64,000 nucleotides of DNA from Cryobacterium arcticum (GCF_001679725.1 NZ_CP016282.1:2852001-2916000), one strand, 5' to 3'. Positions 18,000-26,281 are shown, numbered from the stretch's first letter. The notes: generated from the sequence alone by a model not told the origin. Program-made: numbers and translations.

Positions 18000-18068
18000 T
18001 GTTTCGACGTTACTCCGCTGGGCTCCCTTCGAATTGCACTCGCCCACCGCCGAGACGCCCGATCGCGT

Positions 18069-19540
18069 CTACCGAACCCCGCTCATCAGCCGCAGAATCG
18101 GCCGGGTGAACACCCCCAGGATGACGCCCAGCACGATGGCGATGCCGCCGAGAACACCGAAGTACAGCTGCTCGGGCGCCGTGGCGTACCACTCGGCCAG
18201 CACCCCGGAGACCGCGGTGCCGAGGGCCACCGAGAGGAAGAACAACGCCACCATCTGCGTTTTGAACAGCTCGGGTGCGAGCTTGGTCGACACCGACAGG
18301 CCCACCGGCGACAGCAGCAGCTCGGCGATCGTGAAGACCAGCAGGATGCCGATCAGTGCGAGCAACGGGGTGGAATTCGCCGCTCCCCGGCGAACGGCAG
18401 GAACAACAGGAACGCCACGCCCATGATGCCCGTGCCGAAGGCGAACTTCACCGGCGTGGAGGGCTGCTTCGCACCCCAACGGGTCCAGAGCGCGGCGAAC
18501 ACCCCCGACAGAACGATGATGAAGACCGGGTTGATCGACTGCACCCAGGGCACCGGCATCTCCCAGCCGAACAGGTTGCGGTTCAGTCGCTCGTCCGAGT
18601 AGATCGTCACCACGGTGAACTGCTGCTGGTACAGCGACCAGAACGCCGCACTCGCGATGAACAGCGGGATGAACGCGTACACCCGGTGCCGCTCCACCGT
18701 GGAGATGTGCCGGTTGCTGAGGATCACGACGAAGTACGTGACGGAGGCCACGATCGTCACCCCGATGACGATGGTCACCAGGTTCGACGCGGTGATCACC
18801 CCGGTGGCCACGAGCACCACGATGAGCAGGATGCCGCCGGCCGCGATGGCGGAGTACGGCAGGTACCGGCGGTGCGGCAGCGGGTCGGGCACCTCGCGGG
18901 ACACGGCCGGCAGCCGCTTGCGGCCGAAGGAGTACTGGGTGAGGCCGATCGCCATGCCCACGGCGGCCAGGCCGAAGCCGTAGTGGAAGCCGAGGGTGGT
19001 CTGCAGCAGCCCGGTGAGCAGTGGGCCGAAGAACGCGCCCAGGTTGATGCCGAGGTAGAACAGCGAGAACCCAGCGTCGCGCCGGGGATCGTCCTTCCGG
19101 TACAGCGTGCCCACCACGGAGGTGGCATTGGCCTTGAGACCGCCACTGCCGAACGCCACCAGGATGAGGCCAACCACGACGCCCGCGACATCCGGAATCA
19201 GGGCGAGGGCGATGTGCCCGCACATGATGATGACGGCGCTGAAGAAGAGCACCCGCTCGGAGCCGGCCAGCCGGTCGGCGATCCAGGCGCCGAGAATCGT
19301 GGAGAGGTACACCGCTCCCCCGTACGCGCCCACGACGCCCGCCGCCGTGGCCTGCGGGATGCCAAGACCGCCCTCTTGGGCCGAGTAGTACAGGTAGAGC
19401 AGCAGGATGCCCTGCATCCCGTAGAACGAGAAGCGCTCCCACATCTCGACACCGAAGATGCTGGCCAGCGCCCGCGGCTGACCGAAGAATCGGTGGTCGT
19501 CCTGTGCGACCGGCGACTCAGGCTCTGCGATCTCAGCCAT
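18069..19540 (-). pseudogene. POT family transporter paralog with a one-base frameshift
   Basis: Tandem paralog of the preceding carrier, starting MAEIAEPESPVAQ and sharing EMWERFSFYGMQ and FSLFYLGINLGAFFGP. The first frame runs from 19540 to FLPFAGERRIPP and stops at 18353; the correct continuation GAANSTPLLALIGILL is in another frame and ends at 18069. The break is at CCCC (18385-18388), where the paralog has CCCCC (16843-16847). The whole gene is 1472 bp against 1473 bp for the intact copy, so exactly one C is missing. Either a homopolymer sequencing error or a recent inactivation; the rest of the sequence is well conserved, which favours an error or very young mutation. Confidence 0.88.
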
Positions 19541-19639
19541 GCCTTAACGGTACGCCCGAGGCGTTCGGAGCACGACCTCTAACTTTCGGGCGGGCCGCGG
19601 CCTGAATGGGCTGGGGGCGGGGCCTGGGTGCATCGCCTG

Positions 19640-19677
19640 TGGCTGGATGAGCCCCCTATAGCGGCATCATCCAGCCA
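19640..19677. repeat. 38-bp hairpin element, copy 1
   Basis: TGGCTGGATGA (19640-19650) and TCATCCAGCCA (19667-19677) form a perfect 11-bp stem with a 16-bp loop. A related hairpin of the same 38-bp length is at 20957-20994. The two flank the PH-domain, HepT-like and HTH genes. Confidence 0.55.
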
Positions 19678-19768
19678 CCCGAGGCGCACCCAAGCCGCGG
19701 CAACACTCGTGAGCCGTCGAACGGAGCGACGTGGCCACGGTAAGAGGCGCGGTGCGATTGCCCGGTGT

Positions 19769-20152
19769 CTAGACGGTTGCCAGCTCAGCCCCAAGCACGG
19801 CGTGGGTGATGAGGCGATCAAGTGCCCGGACGTCGACGGCCTTGCCGACCTTGATCTTGATGTGACCGGCGCGGGTCCACAACTCGATCTCGGCGTTGAT
19901 GTCAAGCGTTCCGGCGTTCTCCGACGACCACATGTTCACGCTGGAGTAGGGCAGCGAGTACATCTCGACCTTCTTACCGGTGATCCCCTGGGCATCGCGC
20001 ACGATGAGGCGCTTGGTTGTGAAGACCGCACTGTCGCGGAAGGTCTTGTACGCGGCGACCGCCCTTTCCCCGGGAACGAGCATCGGTTCGACGTCGGCCG
20101 GGATCGGAATTTCCGAAACAAAAGTCCAAGTCGTGATGGCAGCGGTTTCCAT
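19769..20152 (-). CDS. Bacterial PH-domain protein
   Basis: 127 residues. One bacterial pleckstrin-like domain (PF08000 type) from about 25 to 125, recognisable by AVFTTKRLIVRDAQGITGKKVEMYSLPYSSVNMWSSE-like strands and the final helix AVDVRALDRLITHAVL. No membrane segment. These proteins form oligomeric rings and their role is unknown. It stands alone on the minus strand; start at the ATG 20152, preceded by GGATCC rather than a strong ribosome site. Confidence 0.82.
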   Translation of the reverse strand: METAAITTWTFVSEIPIPADVEPMLVPGERAVAAYKTFRDSAVFTTKRLIVRDAQGITGKKVEMYSLPYSSVNMWSSENAGTLDINAEIELWTRAGHIKIKVGKAVDVRALDRLITHAVLGAELATV

Positions 20153-20240
20153 GGGGATCCTTTGGTTCAGGCTTCACCGCATCCGAACGAATGGGCATTC
20201 GTCACTCTATGGCCCGCACGCCATTTCACTGGCTGCTTCT

Positions 20241-20576
20241 CTAAGCGATGCCAAGTTGCACCAGAAGCCTGGGAAGGTCCGCGACGAGGGCGTTCCACAC
20301 GATCTGGTAGTCCGTGTTCGCGTCGCGCGCGAGGTAGTCACCCATAGCGCGCAGCTCGTTCCAGGCCACCTCCGGGTGCAGGTCCCGGTACCCCTCGGGC
20401 AACCGCTCCACGGCGGTCTGCAGATCGATCACAATGGCCTTCGCGGCCAGCTGTTGGGTGCGGTCGCCTCGGTCGAAGAACACGTCCCGGCCGCGCGCGG
20501 TGATGAGGTTGGCGTGGCGCACGAGGTCCCGGATGTCGGCCAGCAGCGCATCCGTGCGGTCGAATTCGTGGGTCAT
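20241..20576 (-). CDS. HepT-like (DUF86) protein with degenerate active site
   Basis: 111 residues, all helical. The C-terminal half VAWNELRAMGDYLARDANTDYQIVWNALVADLPRLL aligns well with HepT toxins (typical: W-E-hydrophobic-R-MRNxxxH-Y-x-x-D-x-x-x-VW). The catalytic RNxxxH is replaced by GDYLAR, so both Arg and His are gone and RNase activity is unlikely. It follows a 57-residue HTH gene by 28 bp. In the usual arrangement HepT is paired with a MntA nucleotidyltransferase, often fused to such an HTH; that domain is missing here. A decayed toxin-antitoxin pair, or a pair reused for binding. Confidence 0.72.
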   Translation of the reverse strand: MTHEFDRTDALLADIRDLVRHANLITARGRDVFFDRGDRTQQLAAKAIVIDLQTAVERLPEGYRDLHPEVAWNELRAMGDYLARDANTDYQIVWNALVADLPRLLVQLGIA

Positions 20577-20604
20577 CGGGTGTCGCTCCCCTGGCTCCGG
20601 TCGC

Positions 20605-20778
20605 TCACAACGGCACCGTCGCGGCGAGGATGCGAGCGAGGGTCTCGGGCCGCGGCTGAACCCGGCCGGCCTCACAGGCGGAGAGGTTGGGCTGCGGCAC
20701 ACCGGCACGCCGGGCCAGCTGGCTCTGCGAGAGACCAGCTCGGGCCCGCGCGTCGATAATGCTGCCTGACGAACTCAT
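20605..20778 (-). CDS. Truncated XRE helix-turn-helix protein, antitoxin-like
   Basis: 57 residues, just one HTH: ARAGLSQSQLARRAGVPQPNLSACEAGRVQPRPETLARIL. In related genomes this HTH is the N-terminal part of an HTH-nucleotidyltransferase (MntA-like) antitoxin in front of HepT. Here a TGA at 20605 ends it just after the HTH, and no nucleotidyltransferase motif (GSxxRGxxxxxSDxD) is seen downstream. It may still bind DNA. The ATG at 20778 is chosen because an upstream extension to 20976 runs into low-complexity non-protein-like sequence. Confidence 0.65.
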   Translation of the reverse strand: MSSSGSIIDARARAGLSQSQLARRAGVPQPNLSACEAGRVQPRPETLARILAATVPL

Positions 20779-20956
20779 GGCGAAATCATAGCTCCGGGCT
20801 CCGGGTACGGGCCGCGGGACGACACAATCGTCGGCCCGCTGTTGCAGGCGTTCGACCGCGCCGGCATCTAGCGCGGCGGGGCCAACGGGCGGCAGCTCAG
20901 GCAGCTCCCGAGACCGCGCCATCTCCCGGCGCGACCCAGACTCAGTACACCCCTGG

Positions 20957-20994
20957 TGGCTGGATGTGCTCGACATGGCGGGCGCATCCAGCCA
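20957..20994. repeat. 38-bp hairpin element, copy 2
   Basis: TGGCTGGATG (20957-20966) pairs with CATCCAGCCA (20985-20994) around an 18-bp loop. Same outer sequence, length and inner GC-rich GCGG as the copy at 19640-19677, in the 276-bp spacer between the HTH gene and the DUF2256 gene. Confidence 0.5.
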
Positions 20995-21054
20995 TTGGAG
21001 GATCGGCTGACTCAGTCGGTACCGTCGCGCGGCGACAGCCCAGCCGGATGCGCC

Positions 21055-21465
21055 CTAACGCGGCCGGCGCAACCGGATCGGGCCCTTGGCTGTCGAGGGG
21101 TCCACCACCGAGCCGCCCTGGGTGATCTGCAGGTCACCGCGGGCGACCATGCGGCGGGCGGCGCGGCGGGCCGGCTCCATCAGGTCGCGCCACTCGTCAC
21201 CGCCGATCGCTCGGGCGGCGTCGGACGGGCAGATCGTGGCATCCGCCGCCCGCGCTGCGAGCAGGGTCTCGATGGTCTCTTCCAGCCGCAGGTCGGTGTC
21301 GTCGACCCGGTGGGCGCGGCACGCGTCGGAGCAGTACTTCACGGCCGCCCAGTTCTTGGCCCATTTCGCACGCCACTCGATGCGCCGGCCGCACGAGGCG
21401 CAGGTCTTGTCGGCCCGGTCGCCGTCGGGGCCAGATGAGGCGGATGCGTGTTGACGGTGAGCCAT
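21055..21465 (-). CDS. DUF2256-DUF3253 zinc-finger/winged-helix protein
   Basis: 136 residues. The N-terminal half has a DUF2256-like zinc ribbon: CASCGRRIEWRAKWAKNW and then KYCSDACRAHR, four cysteines. The C-terminal half is DUF3253: LEETIETLLAARAADATICPSDAARAIGGDEWRDLMEPARRAARRMVARGDLQITQGG, a winged-helix-like fold. Common in proteobacteria and actinobacteria, function unknown. The ATG at 21465 starts the conserved part; a reading from 21714 adds non-conserved Arg/Gly-rich sequence. Confidence 0.85.
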   Translation of the reverse strand: MAHRQHASASSGPDGDRADKTCASCGRRIEWRAKWAKNWAAVKYCSDACRAHRVDDTDLRLEETIETLLAARAADATICPSDAARAIGGDEWRDLMEPARRAARRMVARGDLQITQGGSVVDPSTAKGPIRLRRPR

Positions 21466-21536
21466 GCCTTCTATCCTGCGTGATTGGGCCCGCCGAAGGG
21501 GTGCCCCGCGCCTGTTTCGGGCGTTCCGCGGGCAGC

Positions 21537-21576
21537 GCGCCGCTTCGCGAGTGGCCCGCCGCCCGCGAAGCGGCGC
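21537..21576. terminator. Palindromic GCGCCGCTTCGCG hairpin in spacer
   Basis: GCGCCGCTTCGCG (21537-21549) and CGCGAAGCGGCGC (21564-21576) form a perfect 13-bp stem with a 14-bp loop, downstream of the large secreted protein gene and upstream of the DUF2256 gene. Belongs to the same loose GGCGCCGCT-armed family as 14604-14645. Confidence 0.5.
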
Positions 21577-21692
21577 CTGACCCGCGCATCGCAACTCCGA
21601 GCCCGCGCCCGAGCCCGAGCCCGAGCGCCGCAACGACGAAAATGCCCCGGGTGCGCGAACCGCGCGACCCGGGGCACCTCGTCGGCACATGC

Positions 21693-23888
21693 CTACTTCT
21701 TGGCCTCGAACCACACCTGGGTGAACCCGCCGGCGGCGATGAACACCTTGCCGCTGCGGGCGTCGCCCTTGCCCTTGTGCGAGTCCGCGACCGGCTGGCC
21801 GGTGGCGTCGAACGCCTCCTGCACGAGCTGCTGCCCACGGGGCACGTCGATGCGGCGCTGCGCATCGGCCGTGTCGGCGCTCACGAAGAGCGCCGAGTCA
21901 CCGGCGGGCCCGGTCACGGCCACCGTGGAGATGAGCGGCTGGATGAGCAGCGCGTCGAGCTGCGCCGCGGCATCCGTCGTGCCGATCACCTGGGTCGCCT
22001 TGCCCGGCAGCGTGCTCGTCAGCGGGAGCGGCAGCAGCTGACCGGGCGCCTCGGTGACGCCCTGCTCGCCGGCGCCACCGTTGGCGGTGGTGCCGAGCGT
22101 AACAGCGCCGTGGCCGGGCTTGCCGGTGCCGGACTTGCCCGGGCCCTTGCCCGGCTTGCCGGTGCCGGTGGTCCAGGTGGTGGTCCCGGACGGGTCGACG
22201 ACCTGGTTCACGATCGGATGCACCCGGCGGGCCTGGTCATCGGCCGGCACGGTGATGCGCAGCGTGCCGCCCGCAGCGAGGTCGACATACGCGCCGCCGG
22301 ACCAGTTGGCCTCGCCGGTCCACGAGGACTCCGGCGTAACGACGGTGCCGCCCGTGATCGAGCCCGACTCCGCCTCGACCACGCTCAGCCCGTGGGTGGC
22401 CACGGTGCTGGTGACGCCCAGGGCCGCGGCCTTGAGGTCAGGGTGGGCGTCGAGCGTGATCATCGACAGCAGCGCGTGGATGGTCGATTCGGCACCGGAG
22501 TTGGTGTTCACCCGGCCGTCGCGTTCGATGCCGTCGATCGCGGTTCCCGTGGCCGGGTCGTAGGCGGGCTGGCCGCTGCGGTTGGCACCGAAGTACCAGC
22601 CGGCGGTGATCGCCGCCACGTTGAGCAGCCCGGGAGCGTCGGCCACGTCAGCGGTGGCCACCAGGCTCTGCAGCCGGGAGTCGACGCCGTACGCGATCTG
22701 TGCCTCGCCGGGGGTCGGCGACCAGGCGTTGTCCGGTCCGCCCGCGGCGAGCAGCTGCGGGGTGAACTGGGCGGTGTCCTGCACCGCGGCGGTGAGCAGG
22801 GCCGGGTCGTCGAGAACCTCGGATGCGACCGCGACAGCCGCCGGGGCCATCCCGCCCCAGGCGTGCCACAGGCTGGGCGAGTGCGTCCAGGGCATGATCG
22901 CGCCGAACGGCCAGTCGCCGCTGGCGCCCTCGACCGTGGACATCGCCGCGATGCCCTCGCTGAGCTGGGCCAGCGCGGTCTCGGCGGTGTCAGCCGTGGG
23001 TCCGGTCGGGCCGGCCTGCACGTACGCGGCGAGGCCGAGCACGGCCTCGGCCGACGCATCCGCCCCGTCGGCGATCAGCCAGCCGGGCACCTGATCGCCG
23101 TCCGCGACGTCGTAACTCGGATAGTCGCCGAGCGAACCGGCGTTGAGGGCGGCCAGGCTGAGGGTCAGGCGGTCCTGCAGGAACGCGGCGAATGCCGGGT
23201 CCTCGTCGGCGAACGCGGCGTAGCCCTCACCGAGCGCCCACACCGTGCGGGCCAGCCAGTAGGACTCGGCCGAGTCGCTGGGGTCGGGCAGCTCCACCGG
23301 TTCGGCGCTGGGGTTGAGCGTGCCGTCGATCTGCTGCCAGAGCACCACATTGCCGGCGTTGGGCCCCTCGGTGGTCTGCAGGTAGGTGAGCGAGCGCAGC
23401 GTCTGGAACGCGTGGTCGCGGCTCGAGGTATCGCCGGTCTGCTGCCAGTGCCGCAGGTAGACCACGGCCGCGCGGGCCGTGTCGTCGGCGTTGAACGCGC
23501 CCTGCGTGTAATACCCGGTGACCGGGTCGAGGTCGCCGCCACCGATCGGCGTGTAGCTGCCGTCATCGTTCTTGTCGGCGTAGGTCCAGGGCGCTTCCAC
23601 CACGGGGTTCTCCGCGGCCTGGTAGGTGGTGTGCCCGTCGATCACCGGCAGCGGCACCTCGTCGAGCAGAAAGTTGAGGTGGCTGAGATTAGTCAGAGGG
23701 GCGGATGCGTCGGCCGCCGGCACCCCCGACGCGGGTGTGCTCGCGGTGCTGGTGACCGCCGACGCGGGGGCCAGCCCCAGCGCGCCGGTGCCCACCAGGG
23801 CGACCGACAGGGTCGCGGCCAGGGCGAGCCGGCCCGCCCGCGAGTGAGTGGATGGACAGGGACTTGATCGGACATCGTTGTTCGTCAT
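21693..23888 (-). CDS. Large secreted protein, probable (alpha/alpha)-toroid carbohydrate-active enzyme
   Basis: 731 residues. A long n-region, then hydrophobic LALAATLSVALVGTGALGL and cleavage after ASAV give a Sec signal peptide of about 45 residues. Residues 80-480 are helical with repeated aromatic-rich blocks (YLRHWQQTGD, SYWLARTVWALGEGYAAF, DWPFGAIMPWTHSPSLWHAWGG, GWYFGANRSG, RVNTNSGAESTIHALLSM), the look of an alpha/alpha-barrel glycosidase or polysaccharide lyase. Residues about 510-560 resemble a carbohydrate-binding beta sandwich (AESGSITGG, GGAYVDLAAGGTLRI). A Lys/Gly/Pro-rich insert (TGKPGKGPGKSGTGKPGHG) interrupts the C-terminal part near 590. No exact family is claimed. It has its own promoter with an AACCGGTT operator. 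Confidence 0.7.
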   Translation of the reverse strand: MTNNDVRSSPCPSTHSRAGRLALAATLSVALVGTGALGLAPASAVTSTASTPASGVPAADASAPLTNLSHLNFLLDEVPLPVIDGHTTYQAAENPVVEAPWTYADKNDDGSYTPIGGGDLDPVTGYYTQGAFNADDTARAAVVYLRHWQQTGDTSSRDHAFQTLRSLTYLQTTEGPNAGNVVLWQQIDGTLNPSAEPVELPDPSDSAESYWLARTVWALGEGYAAFADEDPAFAAFLQDRLTLSLAALNAGSLGDYPSYDVADGDQVPGWLIADGADASAEAVLGLAAYVQAGPTGPTADTAETALAQLSEGIAAMSTVEGASGDWPFGAIMPWTHSPSLWHAWGGMAPAAVAVASEVLDDPALLTAAVQDTAQFTPQLLAAGGPDNAWSPTPGEAQIAYGVDSRLQSLVATADVADAPGLLNVAAITAGWYFGANRSGQPAYDPATGTAIDGIERDGRVNTNSGAESTIHALLSMITLDAHPDLKAAALGVTSTVATHGLSVVEAESGSITGGTVVTPESSWTGEANWSGGAYVDLAAGGTLRITVPADDQARRVHPIVNQVVDPSGTTTWTTGTGKPGKGPGKSGTGKPGHGAVTLGTTANGGAGEQGVTEAPGQLLPLPLTSTLPGKATQVIGTTDAAAQLDALLIQPLISTVAVTGPAGDSALFVSADTADAQRRIDVPRGQQLVQEAFDATGQPVADSHKGKGDARSGKVFIAAGGFTQVWFEAKK

Positions 23889-23894
23889 GCCTCA

Positions 23895-23923
23895 ACTAAA
23901 CCGGTTAAGGTTCGGGGAGTCAA
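23895..23923 (-). promoter_or_regulatory. Promoter with LacI-type operator, probably leaderless
   Basis: Reading on the minus strand: -35 TTGACT (23923-23918), 17-bp spacer, -10 TTTAGT (23900-23895). The palindrome AACCGGTT (23899-23906), in the extended form TTAACCGGTTTA, overlaps the -10 and is the core of many actinobacterial LacI-family operators. The -10 ends 7 bp before the start codon at 23888, so transcription probably starts at or next to the ATG. Confidence 0.6.
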
Positions 23924-24132
23924 GAGAAATCCTCATTCACGGATGGCGGCCCGGAACGAGCAATCCCGGATTACGACCGCCCGCGAGAGAAACGCGCGGT
24001 GGCAGGCGCGCGCCCGCGCGGACTCGCTAACGCCCCGCGCCGACGCACCAAGTGGCCTGCTGCGAGGCCCTCAGCCCGCGCCGAAAAACAGGGCCGCCCT
24101 CAGCGAAGCGCTCAGTACGCCGCGCTTCTCTC

Positions 24133-24196
24133 ACTGCACCTCTTAACGGCGACCGCGCCCGCTATAGCGGGCGCAGTCGCCTACAGGAGGTGCAGT
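24133..24196. repeat. 64-bp nested inverted repeat
   Basis: Outer arms ACTGCACCTC (24133-24142) and GAGGTGCAGT (24187-24196), middle arms GGCGAC and GTCGCC, and a perfect 20-bp central palindrome GCGCCCGCTATAGCGGGCGC. It lies 48 bp upstream of the lipoprotein gene at 24244. Possible short mobile element, attenuator or protein site. No second copy was found in the window. Confidence 0.6.
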
Positions 24197-24243
24197 CACG
24201 GCCTGCAGGCCCCGGACCCTTCCACCTCGGGCAAGATGGTGCC

Positions 24244-24873
24244 ATGCGGTTCATGCCCCGAACAGCCCGAGTCTCCGCCCACGCCGCTGCGCTGCTCGGC
24301 GCCGCCGCAGTGTGCGTGCTGGTGAGCGGATGCGCCAGTATTCCGGGCGGCAACGCCAAAGAGGCGGATCCCGCGCAGATCGTCGACTCCCACGACTGCC
24401 TGGCCCCGAATCTGATTGATTGGGCGCTCCCGCGTCACTCCAGGAGCACGCCCGACCCGGAGCATCCATACGCGCCGAAAGCCGGCCGTGTGCCAGAGGG
24501 CTTCTCGCCCGCCACGGCCGTGCGCTGCGACGTGACGGCCGACATCGGCGACGGCCAGGGGTTCAGCGTCACCGCGGTGACTTTCGCGGGCGACCTCGCT
24601 CCCCTTCTCGCCGCCCTGGCCGAGCCCGACGATGAGGACTCGAACGTCGCGTGCACGGAGAACCTGGAACTGGTGCCACCGCTCTGGCTTGTCGACGCTG
24701 CCGGCCGGGCAATCAACGCGCATTACCCCGTCGACGCCTGCCACAAGACAAAGCCCGGTGTGCGGGATGCTCTCGCCGCACTGACGGTGGCGGACAGCAC
24801 GACACTGCAGCTTGGGCAGGTGCAACCGCTCCCGACACCAGTCAGCGACCCGATCACCCCGTCGAGCCCCTAA
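24244..24873 (+). CDS. Lipoprotein, hypothetical
   Basis: 209 residues. Lipoprotein signal MRFMPRTARVSAHAAALL with lipobox VSGC at about 30, so outer-face membrane anchored. The mature part contains four Cys (HDCLAP, VRCDV, VACTEN, DACHKT) in positions suggesting two disulphides, and ends in a Pro/Thr/Ser tail. Similar proteins with this Cys spacing are common in Microbacteriaceae; function unknown. Start at the ATG 24244; upstream codons in the same frame run through the hairpin. Confidence 0.75.
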   Translation: MRFMPRTARVSAHAAALLGAAAVCVLVSGCASIPGGNAKEADPAQIVDSHDCLAPNLIDWALPRHSRSTPDPEHPYAPKAGRVPEGFSPATAVRCDVTADIGDGQGFSVTAVTFAGDLAPLLAALAEPDDEDSNVACTENLELVPPLWLVDAAGRAINAHYPVDACHKTKPGVRDALAALTVADSTTLQLGQVQPLPTPVSDPITPSSP

Positions 24874-25010
24874 GGCTGTCACGCTCCAGACAAGGTGCTG
24901 AGACATCCCCGCACCAGGACATGCGATCACGTCTCTGCGCACTCCTTGGAGCGCGCCCAGCTGGTCTCAACTCTCGCCTCGCCGGAAGCGCCCTCGCGAG
25001 GTGGGACCGC

Positions 25011-25675
25011 TTCCCTCACCACCAGCGGAACCGGCGCGGCACCGCGCCGGCCAGTATCACCAACCCGCCGACGGCGCAGAACGCACCGACGCTGGCGAGA
25101 ACACTATCGCGGACTGGCCCGGTGATCAGCAGAAGACCGGCGCCGAGCGCCACCACCCCGAGGATTAGCCGCCACGCCAAGCGCGCCCGAGGGCCGGGCC
25201 AGTGTCGGGCGACACCGCTCCGGCCGGGCCAGCCGCTGCGGGGGCCGGGTGGGTTCGGGTTCTCCGCCTCCGGGCCGTCGACGACCGCGGCGAACCCGTT
25301 CACCCACCGGCCGGTTCCCACCTCGGGGCAGTTGGCGTGCACGCTGTCGACGATGGGCTTCAGGCCTGCCGGCCACCCACGCAACATCACATCCGTGAGG
25401 TTCACGTCGAACTCGACGCGGTCATCCGCCCAGCAGGCGTCGTACCGCACCCGGGCCACCGGCTGGCGACGCCAGCGCGATTCGCCGATGAACCCGGTCG
25501 CGCGCATGGCGACGGGATGCTCTGTGGTTGCGGTCATAGGTCGATGATCACACACCGAGCTCGTCTGCGCCCGTACCTCGGCGACGGTCGAGCCCCACCG
25601 CCGGTCGAGCCCGTCCAGACCGGACCACCCCACGGATGCGGCGCCACACTCGCTGCGCAACCGTCGGCATCTCAC
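25011..25675. repeat. Segmental duplication, copy A
   Basis: The gene at 25016-25537 and about 130 bp upstream of it (through GGTCGAGCC cores at 25586 and 25603 to CACTCGCTGCGCAACCGTCGG at about 25650) are repeated at about 36183-36845 in the same orientation, with roughly 75-80 percent identity by eye. The two genes are exactly equal in length. Confidence 0.75.
25016..25537 (-). CDS. Membrane-anchored conserved protein, paralog A
   Basis: 173 residues. A soluble N-terminal part (GFIGESRWRRQP, RVEFDVNLTD, HANCPEVGTGRWVNGFAAV) is followed by two helices at about 120-140 and 145-165 (LAWRLILGVVALGAGLLLITG and SVGAFCAVGGLVILAGA). It ends RRFRWW. A paralog of the same length is at 36189-36710. 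No known family was recognised. The ATG at 25537 matches the paralog's start. Confidence 0.65.
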   Translation of the reverse strand: MTATTEHPVAMRATGFIGESRWRRQPVARVRYDACWADDRVEFDVNLTDVMLRGWPAGLKPIVDSVHANCPEVGTGRWVNGFAAVVDGPEAENPNPPGPRSGWPGRSGVARHWPGPRARLAWRLILGVVALGAGLLLITGPVRDSVLASVGAFCAVGGLVILAGAVPRRFRWW

Positions 25676-25714
25676 CCGTGCCTTGCAGCACAAGCGCTGC
25701 CATGCGTTCAACCG

Positions 25715-26281
25715 TCACCCGTTGTTCGCCGGGCTGCACCCGGCCGGTGGTGCATTCCCGCTGATCGAGAAGTCCTCGCAGGTGAGGAACCGTGCCTGGT
25801 TCAGGCCCAGGAGGTATGACGCGATCACAACAGCGAGCACCACGACCACGATGAGCCACTTCGACCGACGCGGGGTGCCGACGGCGAAGTCGGGCCAGAC
25901 GATCTGCACCAGCACCCACAGCGTGAAAGGGATGCCGATGACCACCGCCGCGAACGCCGCCAAGTCGAGGAGGGCGATGCCGAGGTCCGTCACGGCATCG
26001 TGGGCAACGAAGCTGAGCAGCAGCCAAACCGAGGGCAGCAACAGCAGAGCCGCTCGTCCGAGCCTCCCGCGCAATGGACGACGTTCAACGAGCACGAACA
26101 CCAGCGCAGCAGCGGATGCGGCCCACAACGCGAGGATGTCGTCGAAGAAGATCTCGCCCCAGGCGCCGAGGGTGAACGCCGGCCACCAGGCGATCGCCGC
26201 CATACCCACCATGACCACCCCGGTGGGCACGTCCCGTCGCCGACGGTCATCCGCCACCGCCGCATCCGGTGTCTCGCGCAT
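25715..26281 (-). CDS. Integral membrane protein, hypothetical
   Basis: 188 residues with five predicted helices: about 20-38, 48-65, 77-97, 105-128 and 140-160, ending in a Cys-containing external tail (FLTCEDFSISGNAPPAGCSPANNG). No family recognised. The start at 26281 (MRETPDAAV) leaves a charged cytosolic N-terminus. It is followed upstream by the channel gene on the same strand. Confidence 0.6.
   Translation of the reverse strand: MRETPDAAVADDRRRRDVPTGVVMVGMAAIAWWPAFTLGAWGEIFFDDILALWAASAAALVFVLVERRPLRGRLGRAALLLLPSVWLLLSFVAHDAVTDLGIALLDLAAFAAVVIGIPFTLWVLVQIVWPDFAVGTPRRSKWLIVVVVLAVVIASYLLGLNQARFLTCEDFSISGNAPPAGCSPANNG

Larger units (their letters stand above)
23889..24243. other. 355-bp divergent spacer
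   Basis: Holds the promoter of the secreted protein (23895-23923) and the 64-bp nested inverted repeat (24133-24196). The intervening 200 bp (about 23940-24130) are GC-rich with no gene recognised. Confidence 0.6.

Noticed and set aside
14619..18602. Very long plus-strand frames (550 and 694 codons)
   Set aside because: Antisense of PutP and POT genes; His/Gln/Glu/Arg-rich translation typical for the complement of membrane proteins in GC-rich DNA.
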